Shown one piece after another: positions 15,495 through 16,768 of a stretch of 16,768 nt of DNA; the first letter of the stretch is position 1, and every line of letters starts with the position of its first letter. A program made the position numbers and the translations under genes. Origin of the DNA: Leptospiraceae bacterium UBA2033 (GTDB lineage Bacteria > Spirochaetota > Leptospiria > Leptospirales > Leptospiraceae). Below the pieces are notes generated by a model. The model was given only the letters and a program-made list of their open reading frames with translations. It was not told the origin of the DNA and searched no databases. The stretch lies in contig DDBL01000102.1 of NCBI GenBank assembly GCA_002333425.1, positions 50,994 to 67,761 of the forward strand, given 5' to 3'.

Positions 15495-16768
15495 ATGAGA
15501 CAAATTCTAACACTTACACTTACGATTTTAGCGATATTGATTTTTGCGCCGCTTATGGTTTTGATTGCCCTTTGTATTTATTTGGACGATAGGGGTGGCG
15601 TTTTCTTTTTGCAGGAGCGAGTTGGGCTTAGGGAGATTCCATTTCTTGTCTATAAGTTTCGTACTATGCGAGATGGGAAGGTTACGCGCGTTGGGGCGAT
15701 TCTTAGGAAGACTGGGCTTGATGAGCTTGCACAGTTGTTTAATATTTTGTTTGGGGATATGAATATTGTGGGACCTAGACCGCTAACTAAATACGATATT
15801 GATCGGCTAGGCTGGGGGCAGTATAAGTATATCAAAAGATTTAGCGTCAAACCAGGATTAACCGGTCTTGCTCAGATTTATGGGGGTAGGGGTGCTCGTA
15901 TATCTAGGTGTTTTGACTTTTCGTATTTGCAACTGCAAAGTTTTGGAATGGATTTACGGATAATACTTATTACCTTCGTTGTGAATCTTTTGGGGAAAAC
16001 GAGAGTTCGCCGTTTGCTTTGGGAAAAAATAAAATTACGCCGTCGAAATCCCAGTTGGAAAAAATGGCTTTCGTATTTTCAAAAAAATGCGTTAGCGCCT
16101 ACGAGACAGAGTATAGAATCGATTTCTGGAATGTCTGAGGAGAAGATAATCGCTCTTCGCCGCTCTCTGGCAATTTTCCAATTGGGGGAATCGGGAGAAG
16201 GGCGGATTGCAAAACAGATTGATTTTGTTTCAATTTTTGGTGTAAATGAAACGTATCGGAAGTGTTTGAAGTTGTTTGTAAAAGAAGAAGGTAAACATGG
16301 TCGAGTCCTAACTCTAATGGTTCGAAGTCTTGGTGGAAAAATTCTACAGCATAATTGGACGGAAAGTCTATTTAGTTTTGGTCGTCGGTTACTTGGAATT
16401 AGGCTCAAACTTTTAGTTTTACTTGCTGCTGAAGCTGTTAGTGTTGTGTTTTATAAAATTTTTATTCGTGAGCTTCCTCTTTCTGGAATGCGTGCGGCAT
16501 TGATTGAAATCACTCGTGACGAACAGTTTCATTTGCGTTTTCATCAGGAGTTTTTTAAAATTAGGATGCATTCTTTTTTTTCTAAAATGATTTTTAAACT
16601 AATTTGGAGAAGTATAACGTTGTTAGCCTTTATCGTTGTAATTTTGGATCATCGAAAGTCGCTTTCTGTCTTTGGTGTTTCCTATTTGCAAACGTTTCGC
16701 GACTATTCGCAAGTGGTTCGTGGTGTCGAAGAAGAGGTTTGTTCATCTCATCGAGAAAGTTTTTTGGT
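15495..16768 (+). CDS. Sugar-phosphate transferase fused to ferritin-like di-iron domain (3' partial)
   Basis: The frame is open from the ATG at 15495 to the window edge (424 residues), with an in-frame stop at 15480 just upstream. Residues 1 to about 185 are a PglC/WcaJ-type bacterial sugar transferase: one N-terminal membrane helix, KFRTM (54-58), the catalytic LDELAQLFN with D76-E77, GDMNIVGPRP (87-96) and KPGLTGLAQI (119-128). Such enzymes move a sugar phosphate from a nucleotide sugar to a polyprenyl-phosphate carrier at the inner membrane, starting glycan synthesis. From about 210 the protein changes to a helical ferritin-like domain with candidate iron ligands E232 or E235, E265-x2-H268, E313 and E343-x2-H346. 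The spacing is typical of four-helix di-iron carboxylate enzymes. A hydrophobic segment follows at about 375-390. The N-terminal Asp of the usual KRxxD motif is missing. Codon use is T/G-rich, unlike the upstream operon. The transferase call is firm; the di-iron domain is strongly suggested by its ligand set. Confidence 0.88.
   Translation, partial: MRQILTLTLTILAILIFAPLMVLIALCIYLDDRGGVFFLQERVGLREIPFLVYKFRTMRDGKVTRVGAILRKTGLDELAQLFNILFGDMNIVGPRPLTKYDIDRLGWGQYKYIKRFSVKPGLTGLAQIYGGRGARISRCFDFSYLQLQSFGMDLRIILITFVVNLLGKTRVRRLLWEKIKLRRRNPSWKKWLSYFQKNALAPTRQSIESISGMSEEKIIALRRSLAIFQLGESGEGRIAKQIDFVSIFGVNETYRKCLKLFVKEEGKHGRVLTLMVRSLGGKILQHNWTESLFSFGRRLLGIRLKLLVLLAAEAVSVVFYKIFIRELPLSGMRAALIEITRDEQFHLRFHQEFFKIRMHSFFSKMIFKLIWRSITLLAFIVVILDHRKSLSVFGVSYLQTFRDYSQVVRGVEEEVCSSHRESFL

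Noticed and set aside
16079..16408. Reverse-strand open frame of 109 codons
   Set aside because: It lies opposite the ferritin-like domain coding sequence, shows no domain features and is explained as a shadow of that gene.

Overview
The window is AT-rich DNA with eight consecutive plus-strand genes that look like one defence operon (1-15236). A 258-bp spacer (15237-15494) follows, then a ninth plus-strand gene of different base composition that runs off the right edge (15495-16768). The A-rich coding strand, the protein style and the neighbouring sugar-transferase gene would fit a spirochaete of the Leptospira group or another low-GC Gram-negative. No rRNA, tRNA or housekeeping marker is present, so this assignment is weak.

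Layout. (1) The C-terminal two thirds of a SNF2-type helicase resembling DISARM DrmD; its start lies outside the window. (2) A Bro-N/DinD-like protein. (3) A 1193-aa Eco57I-type adenine methyltransferase resembling DISARM class 1 DrmMI. (4) A 1495-aa giant joining an uncharacterised N-terminal region, a RecD-like SF1B helicase, a PD-(D/E)XK-like nuclease, a coiled coil and a C-terminal HEPN-like domain with an R-x4-H motif. (5) A small protein made of two copies of a 36-residue unit centred on GxGG[WY]Q. (6) An OLD-family ATPase with a TOPRIM nuclease domain. (7) A zinc-ribbon plus PD-(D/E)XK nuclease. (8) A membrane protein with an N-terminal J-domain and a C-terminal SH3b-like domain. Gene spacings are 12, 3, -13, 21, 5, 43 and 36 bp, which fits one transcript. 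No tRNA, integrase, IS element or CRISPR array was seen.

How it may work (inference). The helicase and methyltransferase pair recalls the DrmD-DrmMI pair of class 1 DISARM, but the expected DrmA, DrmB and DrmC do not follow. In their place come a helicase-nuclease-HEPN fusion, an OLD nuclease and a further nuclease. The arrangement suggests a modification-guided system in which methylation marks self DNA, helicases survey it, and several nucleases (possibly including an RNase) attack. The J-domain membrane protein may tie the system to the envelope or may be an unrelated passenger.

The last gene is separate: a PglC/WcaJ-type sugar-phosphate transferase fused to a ferritin-like di-iron domain with a complete set of candidate ligands. 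This fusion is unusual in its own right. Two long near-perfect palindromes lie inside coding sequence, one in the Bro-N gene and one in the methyltransferase gene.
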